Source: Trichopria drosophilae
Taxonomy: Eukaryota; Arthropoda; Insecta; Hymenoptera; Diapriidae
Reading direction: 5' to 3'
Length of the DNA stretch: 64,000 nucleotides
NCBI GenBank assembly: GCA_030407085.1
Contig: CM059584.1
Span: forward strand, 123,046,501 to 123,110,500
Below the pieces are notes generated by a model, which was not told the origin of the DNA, ran no database searches, and was given only the letters and a program-made list of their open reading frames with translations. The position numbers and the translations under genes are program-made. The stretch's first letter is position 1; every line of letters begins with the position of its first letter. Shown here piece after piece: positions 1 to 12,544 of the stretch.

Positions 1-959
1 AATGCCCAGAATTCAATAGAGAACACCGTGTCTTTCTCCCTAAGATTGATTACGTTTTAAACTACCTCAACCCGACTATGCTTACACAAAACTATTGATT
101 TTCTGTGATTATGAAAGTTACATAATGAAGTTAATGAATGTAAGGGAATATAATGTTTTACATTAAACACTTTTAGAAAACGTTGATTTTCTTTGTCATA
201 TCTTTGAAAATATACCCATGAAAAACTATTGTTGTTTTCACTGACAACCAATGTTCAAGATGTTTGAATTTCGAGTAAAGAAATTGTTAACCCAGAATTA
301 AAATATTAATAATTTAGAATAGAAGAATTACTTTGGGCTTCCAAATTTTAATGAACTCGCTATCAGTATTTTATGAAACTACATTTTTATCTTTGAATAT
401 CTGCCTGGAAATGTGGAGTTATAAATTTGTACTTACATGACAAGAAATGGTATCAACTAGAATGTAAATCCGGTCAACGTTCCGATGTGTTGTATTTCAT
501 ATTTTGTTCGGTGCAGGCATTGAAGTTATTATGCTAATCTTATACATTAGCAGAAAAATATGTTTAATTACAAGCACAAAATAAAATTATAAATTCTTCA
601 AGCACCTCCATAATGACAAAACTATTCTAGATGTTCCCCAGTTGTGTAAACATAACCTTTATACCATTCTGTATGGCAACATCTGATTTTGGGATCCAAG
701 AGATTCTTGACTTCTTGTGAGTATAAATTACATTTTCCTGTCTTTAATTATTATTACATGTGGTGATTGCCTTTTTCTACAGAGCTGACAAGCCAGGAGG
801 ATTGAATGTAAAACTATCTCAATTCAACAAAAATAGTAGATAACCATGAATGATTAAACCTTTTTGTACTTACCAAACCACGAATCTGTGAGTCAGTAGC
901 GAATGGATGTTGATACTGTAATTTTGTTACAACTGATTCAATTTTGATTATGAAACTGA
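1..959. other. AT-rich DNA, no gene recognised
   Basis: AT-rich sequence with frequent stops in all frames. The only ORF, 64 codons on the minus strand near 57-251, has low-complexity composition and no recognisable domain. I see no repeat or RNA gene here. Confidence 0.6.
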
Positions 960-1400
960 TATTAAATACTGAGTCTGTATCTTACTGGTTGTGAATTCCG
1001 GCTTACCTCCAATATGTTTACTAGGGGTAATAATCATATATTACTGAATCAGTTTTGACTTATTTCGGCAATTAGTAACCACTTAACATTGAAAGTAGTA
1101 CTGGTGATCAGTATTATGACAGTATTGACATATTCGTATAGTTCGACGTTATTGCTTGCCAATGGCACTACTCGCAATCAGTAGGGCCAATAATGAGTTA
1201 GGTCCATCAGTCAATACTAATTTAATACCGAATGCAGTATTGGCTACCTCTACTGGGTTAATACTGACGTGCTCTAGAAGTTATTTCATACTGATGTCAG
1301 TACTAGCATTCAGTATTGTTTCAGTTCTGAATTTTTTCTTCCGTCATTACTCGTTTAATAGCGAATGCAGGACTAGGAGCCTGTAACAAGTCAGTAGTCT
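960..1400. repeat. Dispersed repeat, copy 1, rich in CAGTATT/TCAGTACT
   Basis: The part from about 985 to 1140 resembles 54,925-55,100 in the same orientation. Shared landmarks in the same order are TCCGG..TACCTCC, ACTTATTTCGG, AATCAGTAA or its variant, ..TTAACATT..., and AGTACTGGTGATCA or its variant. The part from 1080 to 1400 is dense in CAGTATT and TCAGTACT words, often as short palindromes. No coding potential is recognisable; the 76-codon plus-strand ORF is a by-product of the repeated words. It is most likely an old transposon fragment of unknown class. Confidence 0.5.
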
Positions 1401-2259
1401 GGCGGTACTACAATTTGTTGCTTGATAAGTCGATAATGTTACGTTTTTAAAATTAATACACTACGAAATGAGGTCTGTTTTCAAAAACATCATGGGGAAA
1501 GCAAATTGCATTTTATGAACTGAAAAAATCGCCGTTCATCCCCATGCTAACAGCACCGAACCGTATGAGAAAGTGATGTAAGGTTGCTACAATGACAACC
1601 TAACGTCAATCTTACTCAATCATGTCGTAAGGTTATGTGCTATAAGGTCTAGAAGTAATTGTTTGTGTTAAATAAGACTTTTAAGTCACACCTGTAACAC
1701 CGATTTAGGTCTTAGTTTTAACTAATTTATAAATACAAACTTGCGTAAAATGTAACTAAATAAGAATCATTGACTAATTAATGATATAACGCTGAAGTAA
1801 TGATGATCGCAGTAGTGAAAATATGCGATATTTTTGTTATCTATTTTCTAGTATTAATAACCACTTTCACTTACACCACAATGTTTTAATTGAAAAGTGT
1901 AATTTCTTTCAATTAGAGCATTCTAAGCTTGAATCGTTCGAAGGTTCCTCTTGCTGTTTGGGACGTTTCTGCCTTATTATAAGTAGTTGACTAAGCTGTA
2001 AAAGAGAAAAAGGAGACTTTTCGAATTCCCGTAATGTTATGGACTGTTTACCGTTTTTTCTGAAACGATTACGCTCAATGCTGACGTATTCGTTTCCATT
2101 CATTGCATAATATTGTTTTCGACAATTTTTTTTTACACCACTTCAAAACACTAATGCACTTCCGAAACCGATGATGTTTTTTCTCCTTCAGTCAATGCGA
2201 TAAGCTAAATTTAATGCAGACCCGAGTGTTAGGCATACGTCGCAGAAAATGTTTTTGCA
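1401..2259. other. AT-rich DNA, nothing recognised
   Basis: AT-rich unique-looking sequence without ORFs of recognisable content, tandem repeats or hairpins that I could find. Confidence 0.5.
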
Positions 2260-2860
2260 GTTACAATTTGTCGAATGTCAGTCGGTTTAGTAGCGAAACT
2301 CGTATCATTTTCTCATGATGACGCTGTTGGATTTCAGTTCGAAGAAGGGTTCGTCGCTAGGATTAATCGCGGATACGTGACAAATTCCAAATTTCAGCTG
2401 GCGATTAATGACGACAGCGAGGAGAAGCATCGGATTCTCTTATTTCGGCATCCCGACGCATATCAGTCGGCGCCTTAGATCGTTCGATGAATTTGTCTGT
2501 AAGATATTCGCGGCTCGCTACGTAGATATATACGCAGGACCCAGGATTGTTTATTTGTATTTGTACGGTCGCGTCCTCATATGTACACGTATTCGCGTAC
2601 TCATTCACGGACAGATATATGAACGTGTATTTATTTTATATAGATTGCAATGCGTGTACGACCGTGTATATATGTCGGTGCCCGTTTTCAGACGAAGAGA
2701 TCATTAAGAAGTCTCGAGGGAACGGAGATCTAGGCGGCGCGATAACCGCGTACCGCGTCGGGGACTTTGGCATGCCGGCTTTTGGAAGAAGTAGACGTTT
2801 TACGAAACGCGTGCTGTCACCGATATTTCGGCGGAGGAGACGCTAGGCGCCGCCATTGCG
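2260..2860. other. CpG-containing, GC-richer island
   Basis: Base composition shifts sharply: many CpG, TCG and CGCG words in sequence flanked by AT-rich DNA. Overlapping plus-strand ORFs of 67-99 codons (2275-2846) exist because stops are rarer, but none shows a recognisable domain and none has convincing splice signals. It may be a regulatory element, a promoter or 5' untranslated region of a gene outside the window, or an old exon. Islands like this recur at 20.7, 40.4, 44.3, 46.2, 48.6, 49.7 and 60.4 kb. Confidence 0.35.
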
Positions 2861-3642
2861 ACAGCTTCCTTTTCTTTTTTTTTGCCTGGGAAAAATAAAA
2901 GTCGCGATCGATCCGATAATTAGAACGGTCGATTAATTATATATGCAATAACTGATTGGTCGATAAATCGGTCGGTTTAACGATGAGCTTCGGGAATCGT
3001 GCCTTACCGAAACGCGAAAGATCGTTCGGAGTTGACGAAGAACTTGCACTCCGATGAAAAAAAAGCGACGAGATTTCGTGGTATTGAATAATGGATACGC
3101 GACCTTTTTATTTTATGCCGCGTGAGTGTCTTTTAACGACTTCTTTTATAGTTTCGAAAAATTCACATGCTTCTGATGGAATGGTTTTGTTTTTAAACCC
3201 GCATAAAAATACGATCGTTTGAATTGTGGGTTTGGAATGATGTAAAGGGAGCGAAACATTTTAACCTGATCATCAGTGCTTTTTTACGACTTTGCATATT
3301 TTATACTAAGTTTTCAACTTTAAAAATGATCATGTCCCCTGATTACATCGGAATGCAATATCTTTCGTATGTTTGGAAAACTGCATATAGTGTTCTCAAT
3401 TGGTAGCTTTATTATTAACTTCCTTCTTTGGATTAAAAGGTTGATACCTTCTTCTTTTAATGATGTTCTTGAAAAGAATAACAACCGTTCAGTGTCCATA
3501 ACAAACTAAATAAAAAATATTGTTATTCCCCACCTACATATGCTGAACTTCAGTCAATATAGCTAGACATAAAGGAGACTCGGTAAAAATCCGTGCATTG
3601 GAAGAGCTTTTGAACTTTAATAGCTTTACATAACTAACCGTA
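2861..3642. other. AT-rich DNA, nothing recognised
   Basis: A T-run near 2876, then AT-rich sequence. A 60-codon plus-strand ORF at 3224-3406 has no recognisable motif. Confidence 0.5.
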
Positions 3643-3645
3643 GTA

Positions 3646-3774
3646 CACGGAAAAAATCTTCAGAGGATACAGCCAGAAATATGGTTACTTCTGGCAAAAA
3701 TATGGCTGGATTTACCATACTATGGCTGCAGTAACTATATTTCTGGCTGTACCCTCCGTACATTTCTTTCCGTG
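3646..3774. mobile_element. Hairpin MITE with TA target duplications
   Basis: A 129-bp inverted repeat that begins CACGGAAA and ends TTTCCGTG. It is flanked by TA at 3644-3645 and 3775-3776. The inner arms both carry ACAGCCAGAAATAT followed by GGTTACT or AGTTACT, separated by a short spacer, so the whole element can fold into one hairpin. The TA duplication and small size fit a non-autonomous Tc1/mariner-type MITE; assignment to that superfamily is inference because no transposase is present. Confidence 0.7.
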
Positions 3775-3777
3775 TAC

Positions 3778-5489
3778 GTTCAGACGATATACTTAGAATC
3801 AAACATCATCATTTGTTTGCACCTAGCTGTTTTACAACGGTGTCAACATGTCATGCTGTTTGAATTTGAAACTATGAAACTTATTAATTGTTGCAGTCAT
3901 ATTTGAATTATTGGCCAAAACAACGGTTGATTTTCATTGGTTATTCACTGACCAACGCTTTTACAATTGGAAGTATGGGTATTTTATATTAAAAGTATTG
4001 AACATATACAATAAGTTTGACAATTTTATCAAAGTCACGTGCAATTATTATTTTCAGTTCGTGTCTTCAAATATTGATTTTGCTCCGGACACGAAATTCA
4101 ATTTTGCACACTGTTTCAATTTGTAAAGAACAGTGCTCTAATTGGGTACACACATTTAGTAACAAAAATACCATTTTTCTTTAACTAGAATGCAAATTAA
4201 CATACTTTACTCACGGGAACGTAAAACAAATAACAAAATGCAAAAGCAGCATGCTTGTATTGTTCATATTATAAGTCTACTGAAACTATAATCAAAATAT
4301 ATAGACCGTCAGGTTCAAACCAAAAAAATCTTAGCATTTGAACTAAAAACAGTTTTTTTACCACTAAAATTCGATCGAGACATGAACAGTTGATATTTTC
4401 CAATTTGTCAGAAATGCTGGAAATTATCAGTTGTAATATCCGGAGACCTTCAAAATTATCGGAATATTTCCCGATAGCTTTGTGCAAATAAGTGAATATG
4501 TCAAGTTTTGCAGGTTAAAGATCCCGAGTGCGTAGCGACTTAACATATTTATTTGTTTGCAGGAAAGTTAGAGGGAAATATTGCGATTAATTTTGAAGGT
4601 CGAGGGGTATTCGGCGGATTATTTTTTGTGACCGGTATTTGAGGTTACAGCTGAGCAGAGAGGAGAGACGAATATATGAATTTAGAAGTTTTAACAAACG
4701 AGTAGCGAGTATGCAATTATCGAATGCAATTTCCAGGAGCTGCCGTGGAATTTCCAGTATAATTTTAAACAAATGACCATAGAACTCTTTGAATAAAGCG
4801 CTCTGATTGGCTGATATCCAGTCGCGAAAAATAATCACATAAACTGGTGCCACGGTAGTTCTTACTATTTGAATGATAGCAGTATAATATCTGATTAGGA
4901 GCATGGTAACAGGTTCAGATAGAGATGCGTTCTTATCCAGGCAGCCAAACATTTGTCCTGGTTACTACTTTACTACTGCTATCATTATGGTACCAGAATT
5001 GTCTTCTATTATTTACTGTTCATCCGTTAATTGGACTTTCATTGAACCTGTTTCGTCTTATTTGGAGTTTGTCCAATCTTATCATTTCAACACGGAATTC
5101 GGATCATCGTGTTGGCGGCCTTCGGGCGCTTACTGATTTTCCTAGTTGGTATATTTAAAAACTAAAAGTCTTTTATAGAACATTAACCTTTCACTCGTGG
5201 TTGAACCTTTGTATGGTTAATAAGAATACATCCTGGAAATGTCACATCATGGTTATTTCTGTTCATAAAGTCGTTTATAGATTACCATCTTTATCATACA
5301 CAGATTCGTAGAATGTTATAAAATAATAATTTATTTCAATAAATAATTTACAAACCGAGGTTCATCAATTTAAATCTCTTTATCCATAAATAACTCTGAA
5401 ATGCATTTCCAGTTTGTGATTTTGTAATAAATGATATCAACATACAACAGATTTGCAGCACTTTTTCAATAATATGGCAATTTCTGAAA
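3778..5489. other. AT-rich DNA, no gene supported
   Basis: Contains a 121-codon minus-strand ORF (4587-4952) and two overlapping 77-codon plus-strand ORFs (4903-5158). None contains a motif I recognise and there is no splice or promoter context that would favour them. Confidence 0.45.
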
Positions 5490-5493
5490 CGTG

Positions 5494-6724
5494 TTATGTT
5501 TTATACAGGGATGATTGATGGTGCCGTAAGTTATAGACAAAATGCAGGACGAAGTTAAGGCGACGACGAAATTTAATAAGAGGATAGCCCGAAGCGTCTG
5601 AGAAAATAGGAGAGTCGAAATCTAAATGCAGGAGAATAAGCGGGTTCACCTGCAATAGTTTGACGGGAGATGGTAAACTGGCCACCCGGAAGTGTAGCAT
5701 ATGCAAGGTATGATGTACTTTGGAGCTAATATGAAAGATATGACGATTCCATTCGCGGTCGGACGTAATATAAGCACCAAAATCGCGAATTTTGTAAACG
5801 TACGGTACCACACGATCTTTTACCAAAATTTTAGATAGTGTTATGTGTAAAGTATATCACGGTTGCGTTGCGTCCCAAAAATAATGGCTTTGGTCTTCTT
5901 ATCATTAATTGATAATACATGCTGCTGAGCTCAAGTGACGAATCGTTTAATTTTATTGTTCAGACAACTAATTGTGTTGCTGGATCGAGTTATTGATATC
6001 GAGAGATAAGTTTGAGGGTCGTAGGCAAATACAACCGTTAAATCACACCAGTGTCGCAGTTGTTAAAACAACTGGTTCAAATAACAAGAACTAAGGTTTA
6101 TTCCTTGAGGGACGTCAGTGGTTGCAGAGCATGGTCTTGATAAATGATTATACAAATCTCTAATAATTTGTGACCTTTCAGCTAGATAAGTACACATCCA
6201 GGTTATGGACATATCGTCAAACCCTAACGGTTAAATCAAACAGCACAAGAAGAGTGGCCAAGCCTTCTATTCCGCAGTGAATATCATCAGTGAGTCTCAG
6301 TAAAGCGGTCTGAATTCTGTGGAAATACCGAAAACCAAACTGACCTGGTTATAAGAGGTTATTATTGTCGAGATAGGAGACTATCTTGCTACGGGATAAT
6401 CTCCTGAATGTGATCCTGAATGATGAATTGAAAATTTACGTGAGGGAGATTACGTTCACAAACAGAACTTTTTGCACATGTATACGAGTGCAGGCCCCCT
6501 GGACTGAGCATTTTGGATTTTGAGATGGAAGACAATAAATCACCAAGAACTTCATTTGGCTGAATTGATGGAAATGAGAACGTCGGATACTCAAGTTTGT
6601 GAGGAGTATGCAAAATCCGTTGAAGTAATGATTGAGTGCAAGAAGAATAGACTGAGCATATGGTAGCATAGTGACAATTGAGTAATGTTATATTCACGAT
6701 TGTGAAGATGGATAGTTGTAACAT
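5494..6724 (-). pseudogene. Decayed non-LTR retrotransposon reverse transcriptase
   Basis: Read on the minus strand from about 6720 to 5494, the segments follow the order of a LINE reverse transcriptase but in shifting frames with stops. PNEVLGDLLSSISKSK matches the region before the first palm motif. QFGFR followed by TALLRLTDDI matches the QxGFR...TALL motif, and LLVLFDL resembles motif A. TDVPQGINLS matches the VPQGS motif and VFAYDPQTYLS is a degraded YADDxQ box. LSINDKKTKAIIFG and IRDFGAYITSDREWNRHI match the thumb motif that is normally K..LGv.is.dl.W..Hi. The 110-codon ORF at 5494-5826 is the last of these. It is Jockey/I-like in general appearance, but the clade cannot be fixed by eye. 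The 5' part and the 3' tail are missing. It is dead: at least two frameshifts, several stops, and the catalytic ADD pair has become AYD. Confidence 0.8.
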
Positions 6725-9250
6725 ACGAAGAAGTGCTCAAACTTTAGCAGGATCTGATTGAAAACGCAAAAGATTACAAATTTACGTTTTTTTGGTTAAT
6801 GTACTGATTCATAAAATTCTTGACCAGTCATAACTCCTTAACGAACAGTCCAAATTGTTTTCTGTGAATACTGACGGGTAAATGTGATATTCCTTCTTAA
6901 AGTCTCCTTAGTACTTTATCTTTAATAAGTACCATTTAGAAGCTAGGTCTATTTAAGTACAGAAAATAACATATGCTCAACTTATCCCACCGCTGAAGCT
7001 GTTGCTCAACTAACTCCAACTCGAATACGTAAAACAAAAATGTCGAATAACTCATCGAAAAGTGATCGCAGCGCCATCTGTGACTAGTGTTTTTATTCGT
7101 CTCGAAAAGACCTTTCAAATAAGCTCCCACTCAATCCATATTGTCATTAAAGATTTTCGACCCCATTCCACAACTCTTGTGACCCCTTAGAGGTGGGAAG
7201 TCGATTAAAGTCGATTTCCGAGTTTTAGCGTTTTTTTTTTTTATGGATGGTTTTTTAAATATTTTACTGTTCCTGGATTTTTTGCCATTGCTGTTTAGCG
7301 TGGGGAAATTCATAATGTACCGCAACAAAATATTCAGAACAATTTGTTAATAATTGAATAGATTTGACTATAAATATAACAGCATTATTCGTCATTTGAT
7401 GACAGACAAGTCAGACAATTCTGCTGTTGTTTCGTATAAAATATCAGCATATTTCATTTTGTTAAATATAAAGAGAATTTTTCAGCATAACGATGCATTC
7501 TCTAACATTTTTCTGGAGCGATTATACAGCAATTTTATCATAAATAGTGAACATCTCATGCCTCAAATATGATCATCCTTTCAGCTTAAAATGAAAATTA
7601 GCTTCTTCGGATTTGCATTCTTTATGAAGAAGTTGATTGATTTCCCCCGTGTTAATTTAAGAGTAGTTCATCCTGAAGAAACAGATTACACCAGCGACAC
7701 TCAAAATAGAGTCTGCATATAGAAACCAGAATTGTAGTTTCTGCTATGATGTCTGCTAGGAACTGGATGGTTGTGATTGCCAGTATACGTTTGGCCGGAT
7801 TTGAATAGTTAAGTACATACCTCCAACCGTACAAATTTGGTTTGTAAAAGTCACCCTGAATATCGATTTTGCAAGTTGGTGTATAAAGCGCCTATAAGTT
7901 AGTAACTACATAGTCAGATAATGGTTAAATTATCAGATTGACGGTTTTATAATATTATTTAATATTGTGTGCGATTAAATAAATTTGTATAGATTAGGGT
8001 ATCGGCTCTACGTTCTGCTCAAGATACAAAGAATATTTCAAATCCTAACAATTCATTTAAAATTATATGATGCATTTCCTAACCAAACCATTCGTTTATC
8101 GCGGCTAAACCGTTTGGTTGTCGGTAGTAAACTGGTTGGTGTAAAATCCTGACGTTATGCACCACATCTCACATCACAGTTTTATACCATTCCCAAACCT
8201 TTTGTAGCTGTTCATTTGATAAATTGCACAAATCAAACTGGATTAAGTAAAATCCATTCCATTTTGTGTAAGAAACTCATAGATCTATAGTTTTTTGAGC
8301 TTGTCGATATTTGAAATCTAATTAACCAGTGAAAAATAGAACATCTTCATGTCACGTAGTATTTGTCAGGTGTGATTCAAAAGGATGAGTTCGTGTAAAA
8401 AATCACGACGCAAACGAGCGTGGATGCACACACTTCGCTAGTGGCCAAGATGCCGTCGTGTTGTCTGATTGTTTCCGCGAACTACCGCGGTCGGCAAGGA
8501 TTTATGCGCGACACAAAGGCGCGATATCTCTGAATGTCAAATGTCTCTTCCATCTCACTCCTTCTCTATTTCCATTTCTCTCTTTGTCTCTCTCCCTTTC
8601 TCTCTCTTTTCATTTCGTTCTTCTTCTAGGATCGCTTTTGATCTTCGACTCCTGCTTGTCCTTTTCTTCGTGACGGAATTAAATTAGGGATTCATCTGCA
8701 AATAGAAAATCGGCGTCTTTTGTGCGAATGAAATGCCGTTCTTCTGAAGATATCCGAGTTATTTAACGCATGTACCCATTTTGCAAAGTAGCTATTTTGT
8801 TGTACTAAAATGGCATTGAACGATTATCAATGGTGACGCAAAATGTCCTTAGGTCGAACATCAGAAAACCCGTTTATTAAAGCGATGGACATGAAATGTT
8901 GAGAAAAAAAATTATGAGACTTTATAACGACTGTATCGTTGCGGTATTTAACACAAATGGGTCATGTGAATTCATGGTTGAGCAAATTTTAGTACAAAAT
9001 TCTAATTTTTTGCTACAGTCGCTCGTGGTAATGTAGAATTTTAAATCTGATGTGAAAGAGGTTAAAGTGTTAAGAATGTACCATGTGCAACTATTTTTAA
9101 CTTTCGCTGAGTTTCTCTTGAACAATTACTTCCAATAATTTTCAAGAATAATTTTTATTTTTTTTATATGCTTATGTCTTGGCAGTACTGTAATATTCTG
9201 CAGCTTCTGTCAAATAAAGAAAATAGTAGACGGAATACATGACTGATCGA
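6725..9250. other. AT-rich DNA, nothing recognised except a CT-rich run
   Basis: No gene found. A pyrimidine-rich run of TCTC words at about 8553-8620, next to a modestly GC-richer patch at 8400-8690, generates two overlapping low-complexity 71-72-codon ORFs of Ser, Leu and Phe that are not genes. A T-run is present near 7230. Confidence 0.5.
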
Positions 9251-9253
9251 TTG

Positions 9254-10245
9254 AATTATTTATTTATTTCTCATGAGATAGGGTCCATGTCCCTCTTAGT
9301 CAATCAAATAATATTCCACTTACGGAGATACAAATATATGTTTATACATTTAAGTTAATCATTTTCGTTTGTGCAGTAGAATAAAGATTATTTACAAAAG
9401 AACGGAATAGCTTAGATACTAAACTACATAATTGAATAATCTGCTAAACTGTTAATTTGCTAGTGGATGATCGTCTAGTCAACTCGTCGAATGTTTTGCT
9501 AATAACGCAGCTCTGTATATTTGTTGGGTTTAGCGACATATGAATTTTGTCCAAATTATTATAAACGGATTCGCATAACTATTAGACCGATGTGCTGGTA
9601 CACGTAAAACTGTGGTTCTGGCCTTGACCTGCGAGTGATTACATTTGCCTCCATTGACTTTTGCAATACAATAACCAGGTTGACAAGTATTAAATAGTTG
9701 GTCAATTAAGTAGTCTGCAATTTTAGGCTGCTAACCATTCAGCTTTTGACTGTATACCGTGATATGTTAAAATTTGAGCACATAAAGAATGAATCCAACA
9801 TACGCAAATAACGTCGCTTCAATCTTTGCTTTTAGTGTCTTATCTTTCTTAATATGCAATAAATTTTTCTAAACATGTCTCTAATATGTTCTCTCCAAGA
9901 CAATATTTGGTCAAAGTGCATACCCAAATATCTGACGTTTTTGGACCACGGGATGTGTCGTGCGAGATTGCAAATTTGAGAATTAACATTCCGGGACTTT
10001 ATTGCTTTTATCGTATTTACATTAATACTTAGTTTGTTTTTGACCTCCCAATCTGCAAATCGCAATGCATCGGAATTCTTGATTCTATCTCTTCAGGCCT
10101 GCACTAAAAATTTGTGTGCCATCAGCAATAAAGCATGTGGCGAGTTATGTAAGACTTCAGGTATGTCATTTATAAAAATAAAAAATAAAAGTTGATCAAA
10201 TATACCGAAAATAGAGACACTCCAGCCCGTATTGGTAAACATGAA
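9254..10245 (-). pseudogene. 5'-truncated non-LTR retrotransposon (RT C-terminus, 3'UTR and tail)
   Basis: On the minus strand the order is that of the 3' half of a LINE. A degraded palm comes first (about 10,230-10,090), with INDIPEVLHNSPHALL-like content in mixed frames and an ADDTQIFSAGL relic. The open frame 10,065-9832 follows, reading WEVKNKLSINVN...KAI and VRYLGMHFDQILSWREHI, the conserved RT thumb motif. Further on, VLRVPAHRSNSYANPF near 9600 resembles the usual C-terminal LRVPRHRTN.YANSF motif. It ends in an untranslated stretch and an AAATAAATAAATAA tail at 9254-9267, which is the expected 3' end of a target-primed insertion. Stops and frameshifts inactivate it. It is a different copy from the relic at 5.5-6.7 kb and also on the minus strand. 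Confidence 0.8.
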
Positions 10246-10249
10246 AAAA

Positions 10250-12170
10250 GCTCGCCATTTCATCCAATAACCGCCTGTTGATGGTCATATAAATTAAACC
10301 AGTGTCAACTTATGGAGATATTATTTTAGAAAATTACAATTTGGGCATATCTAGAACTTTTAAATTTGCAGGTATTGGAAAACAAAAATTTTGTTTTCAA
10401 GGCACACTATTAAAACTACTTTTGTTATTTTCGCTATTGTACAGATAACTAGCGTAACTTATTTTTAGCCCTTATTAACCCATCTGCGCACGAGTTTCTT
10501 TCCACAAAAACGGTTTCCAAATTTTTCCTATGACTAGATTTTAGTAAGTGTTGGTACATAGTTTTAGGAGTCGCTTATTACGAATCTGAAGTTAAAATTT
10601 CAAACTTTAATCATTTCTTAGCGAGGCTGGTCCGAGGATGTACTATGGGCAAGATGCCGGATGATTTTACGTCCAAAGAGCGATCATTGTTTTCCGGCAA
10701 GAGTTTCGAATTTTACTTGGGATAGTGTACTTCACGAACACTAGTTACGAAGATTTATTTGTTAACTAACAACCATATGATAAATTTCTTAAGCGCTTAA
10801 ATTAATCGAAATTAAACAAAATTCAATTCTTGGTTTTGACGGTTTGCGGACGAAAAGTTAAATATGTAACTAAATGCATTGATACACAAGCGTAATTGTA
10901 CGCCACTAAAATGAGAAAAATAATGCTTTGCGAGACTAGTAAATATGAATGATACCGTCTCTGAATCGGTGCTCGAACAAACGGAATATATAAGAATAAA
11001 AGTGAATTTAATTAGCGAGATTCAGATGCTCTCGAACGTTAACAAAAAATTTAAACAATGCCTAACCAATACAATGCGGTACCAATTAAGTTTCAAATCT
11101 GATGAATTGCAAAACTGTTTGTCCGCCATATTGGATCCTCCATTTTGAACTTTATAATAAATAATGCTAGATTCCTGATAAGCGATGCAAAAAACTTCTA
11201 GGTACCAAGATTCATGCAAATCCGTTAATTTATTACTTTATTTTCTTCCCGAAGCATATCTGTAACGAGTAGAAGCTCGAATATTTCATTACGTATATAC
11301 ATTTTACGGATAGTGTAGAAGTTAACGATTTTTCTATATATTTTGATAATGTATAAGAAAAGATTACGACGATTGAAAAGTATTTGTAAGCTAAATTAAC
11401 ATGTGCTATATAAATAGGTGTTTTTTTTGTAATGAGTTACGTTTGGAAATTTAACTTTTGAAGTCACCGTAACCTTAGGTACAGGTGGCACACATTTGCA
11501 TAAAGGTTAAAATTACGTCTTATAGTAAGAGTAATATAACATCATTGTGTGGTAGTTCAGAATTGTATGTTAAAAAAGTTATTTCAGGTTTAGTGCTAAT
11601 TTGTAACATTTTAAAAAACTTGTTACCCAAATTTGAACGTGCATAATTTTATTTCTACGTACGGCACATCCTTATCGCAAGGCGTTTTCATTTGTTTATA
11701 TCACCAACTACTTATGTTATAAGCTACAAGGTATGGAGTTCTTCGTTAAAAAGGTTGTGATGTTTAAACTGAAAAAAAACAAACCTTGTTGCCTACTAGA
11801 ATATGTCCAATTTGCTAGTTTCACTTTCACTCGTTAGTTCCTACATTATTGTAGTTGTTATTAAATACATTTCATGTGCATGACGGTTTATTAATTTATG
11901 ACGTTTGAAAATTTGTGGGACAATCTTTAACGGATCATAATGTACGATAATCTAATGTTTAAAAGTTCTGGAGATACGTCCATATATTAATAATCTCTCT
12001 ATGCATCCGTAAACATGCAAAACACGTTAAACTTTCTTAATCGCAATTCCATAAAAAAAATTTGAACTTAATCAGAAAAATTCTTTTGGAGAACAGTTAT
12101 CTCATTCTACTGGTTGACCAGCGCACCAAAGAAGTTGAAATATACTGTCAAGAAGGAATGCAAATAATCC
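10250..12170. other. AT-rich DNA with a GCCAT-motif repeat fragment
   Basis: No gene recognised. At about 11,125-11,150 the words GTCCGCCATATTGGATCC and CCATTTTGAA match words inside the foldback elements at 26.7 and 58.4 kb, suggesting a short relic of a related element. The 67-codon ORF at 10,945-11,148 runs into this relic and is not supported as a gene. Confidence 0.4.
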
Positions 12171-12171
12171 A

Positions 12172-12540
12172 AGCTCGAATGAGAACAAAAACAACGAACC
12201 GCCATTCAAAATAATCAGTTGTCCGTATGTAACAGGATTGACTGAGGAAATTGCAAAGATTTTTAAAAATTACAACACCAAAATTATTTCCACCCCCTTC
12301 ATTACCAATATGGCAAAAATCAAGCCAGAAAAGAGCAAAGAGGTGTTTTTTACAAAATGCCTTATTTACTTTTGCGACAAATCATACGTAGGACAAACAT
12401 ATAGACCTCCAAGTACGCGAATAATAAAGCATATTAATAATTTACAAAAAACAATATAGAACAACACACAGGTTGAACTCAAAACGAGACGGGACACAAT
12501 TTCGATTATGGCACTAGAACTGGAGAAAAAGACGCAATAG
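12172..12540 (+). pseudogene. Penelope-like element fragment (GIY-YIG endonuclease)
   Basis: The frame runs without an ATG from about 12,172 to a TAG at 12,459. It contains CPYVTGLTEEIAKIFKNY, which resembles the linker between reverse transcriptase and endonuclease in Penelope-like elements (usually ..PYv.glse.i.ri...). It then has LIYFCDKSYVGQTYRP and STRIIKHINN, which correspond to the GIY-YIG nuclease core: YxC..C...YVGQT followed by an R in TRI..H. The Glu normally found in the (E/K)H block is a Lys here. A frame change near 12,460 may continue the domain as far as about 12,540. The reverse transcriptase proper is absent. This is a 5'-truncated dead copy. Confidence 0.7.
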
Positions 12541-12544
12541 AGAA

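Noticed and set aside
4587..4952. 121-codon minus-strand ORF
   Set aside because: No domain recognised, no splice or promoter context, and overlapping plus-strand ORFs of similar size.
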